NCBI RefSeq assembly: GCF_902167145.1
Contig: NC_050104.1
Coordinates: 10,066,001 to 10,130,000, forward strand
From: Zea mays
Taxonomy: Eukaryota; Streptophyta; Magnoliopsida; Poales; Poaceae
DNA length: 64,000 nucleotides
Direction of reading: 5' to 3'
Shown here: in pieces, positions 63,978-64,000 of the stretch
Numbering within the stretch: the stretch's first letter is position 1
Layout of the letters: each line of letters starts with the position of its first letter
Program-made: the position numbers and the translations under genes
The notes under the pieces: generated by a model
Told to the model about the DNA's origin: nothing
Databases searched by the model: none
The model's input: only the letters and a program-made list of their open reading frames with translations

Positions 63978-64000
63978 TACTAGGCACCGTCAAAAGAGGT

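Overview
The window is a grass nuclear genome segment, almost certainly maize or another Zea. Evidence for Zea: nested Tat-lineage Ty3/gypsy elements with maize-type LTRs, a Sirevirus LTR with CACCGGAC palindromes, and Helitrons that start TCTCTACTA and end in a GTTGCAACGCACG hairpin plus CTAG. Only two intact or probably intact host genes are visible. Both lie on the minus strand: a single-exon nepenthesin-type aspartic protease (24045-25442) and the 3' exons of a plant/fungal atypical dual-specificity phosphatase (61782-62323, running off the right edge). No bacterial-type operons, CRISPR arrays or rRNA are present.

Layout, left to right. (1) 1-5985: 3' half of a Tat-lineage gypsy element (X1), with an antisense gene (minus strand) and a 1.7-kb 3' LTR. 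It is inserted in the TA microsatellite of the 5' LTR of (2). (2) 5986-12608: a Huck-like deletion derivative that keeps C-terminal gag and an antisense gene but no pol. It is itself inserted in (3), a Sirevirus LTR (12609-12789). (4) Two small non-autonomous hAT elements with 8-bp target duplications (13011-13557 and 13683-14378). (5) 14807-23895: a complete but decayed plus-strand gypsy element. (6) The aspartic protease gene. (7) 25618-40618: a complete 15-kb minus-strand relative of X1 (X2) with target duplication CGTAC, interrupted by a Sirevirus solo LTR (34716-35902). (8) From 40743: one or two Helitrons carrying captured pieces of eIF5A, a tetraspanin and the DEAD-box helicase UAP56. 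A young 9.6-kb gypsy element (44289-53925) sits exactly inside a captured eIF5A exon. (9) AT-rich DNA with a long-TIR element (about 56957-57624). (10) 57926-61043: a complete Helitron with a captured 3' part of a REVEILLE-type clock gene. (11) Phosphatase exons and a Stowaway MITE at the right edge.

How the parts interact. The protease gene is squeezed between two retrotransposons. The LTR upstream of it (X2) points its promoter into the gene in the sense direction. The LTR downstream (14807-23895 element) points into it in the antisense direction. Three gypsy copies have an antisense gene with its own TATA box between pol and the 3' LTR. Two Huck-like copies look complementary: one retains gag only, the other pol only, with the same primer-binding site. 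All identifications come from reading the sequence and knowledge of the families. No database search was possible, and family names such as Huck or xilon are tentative.
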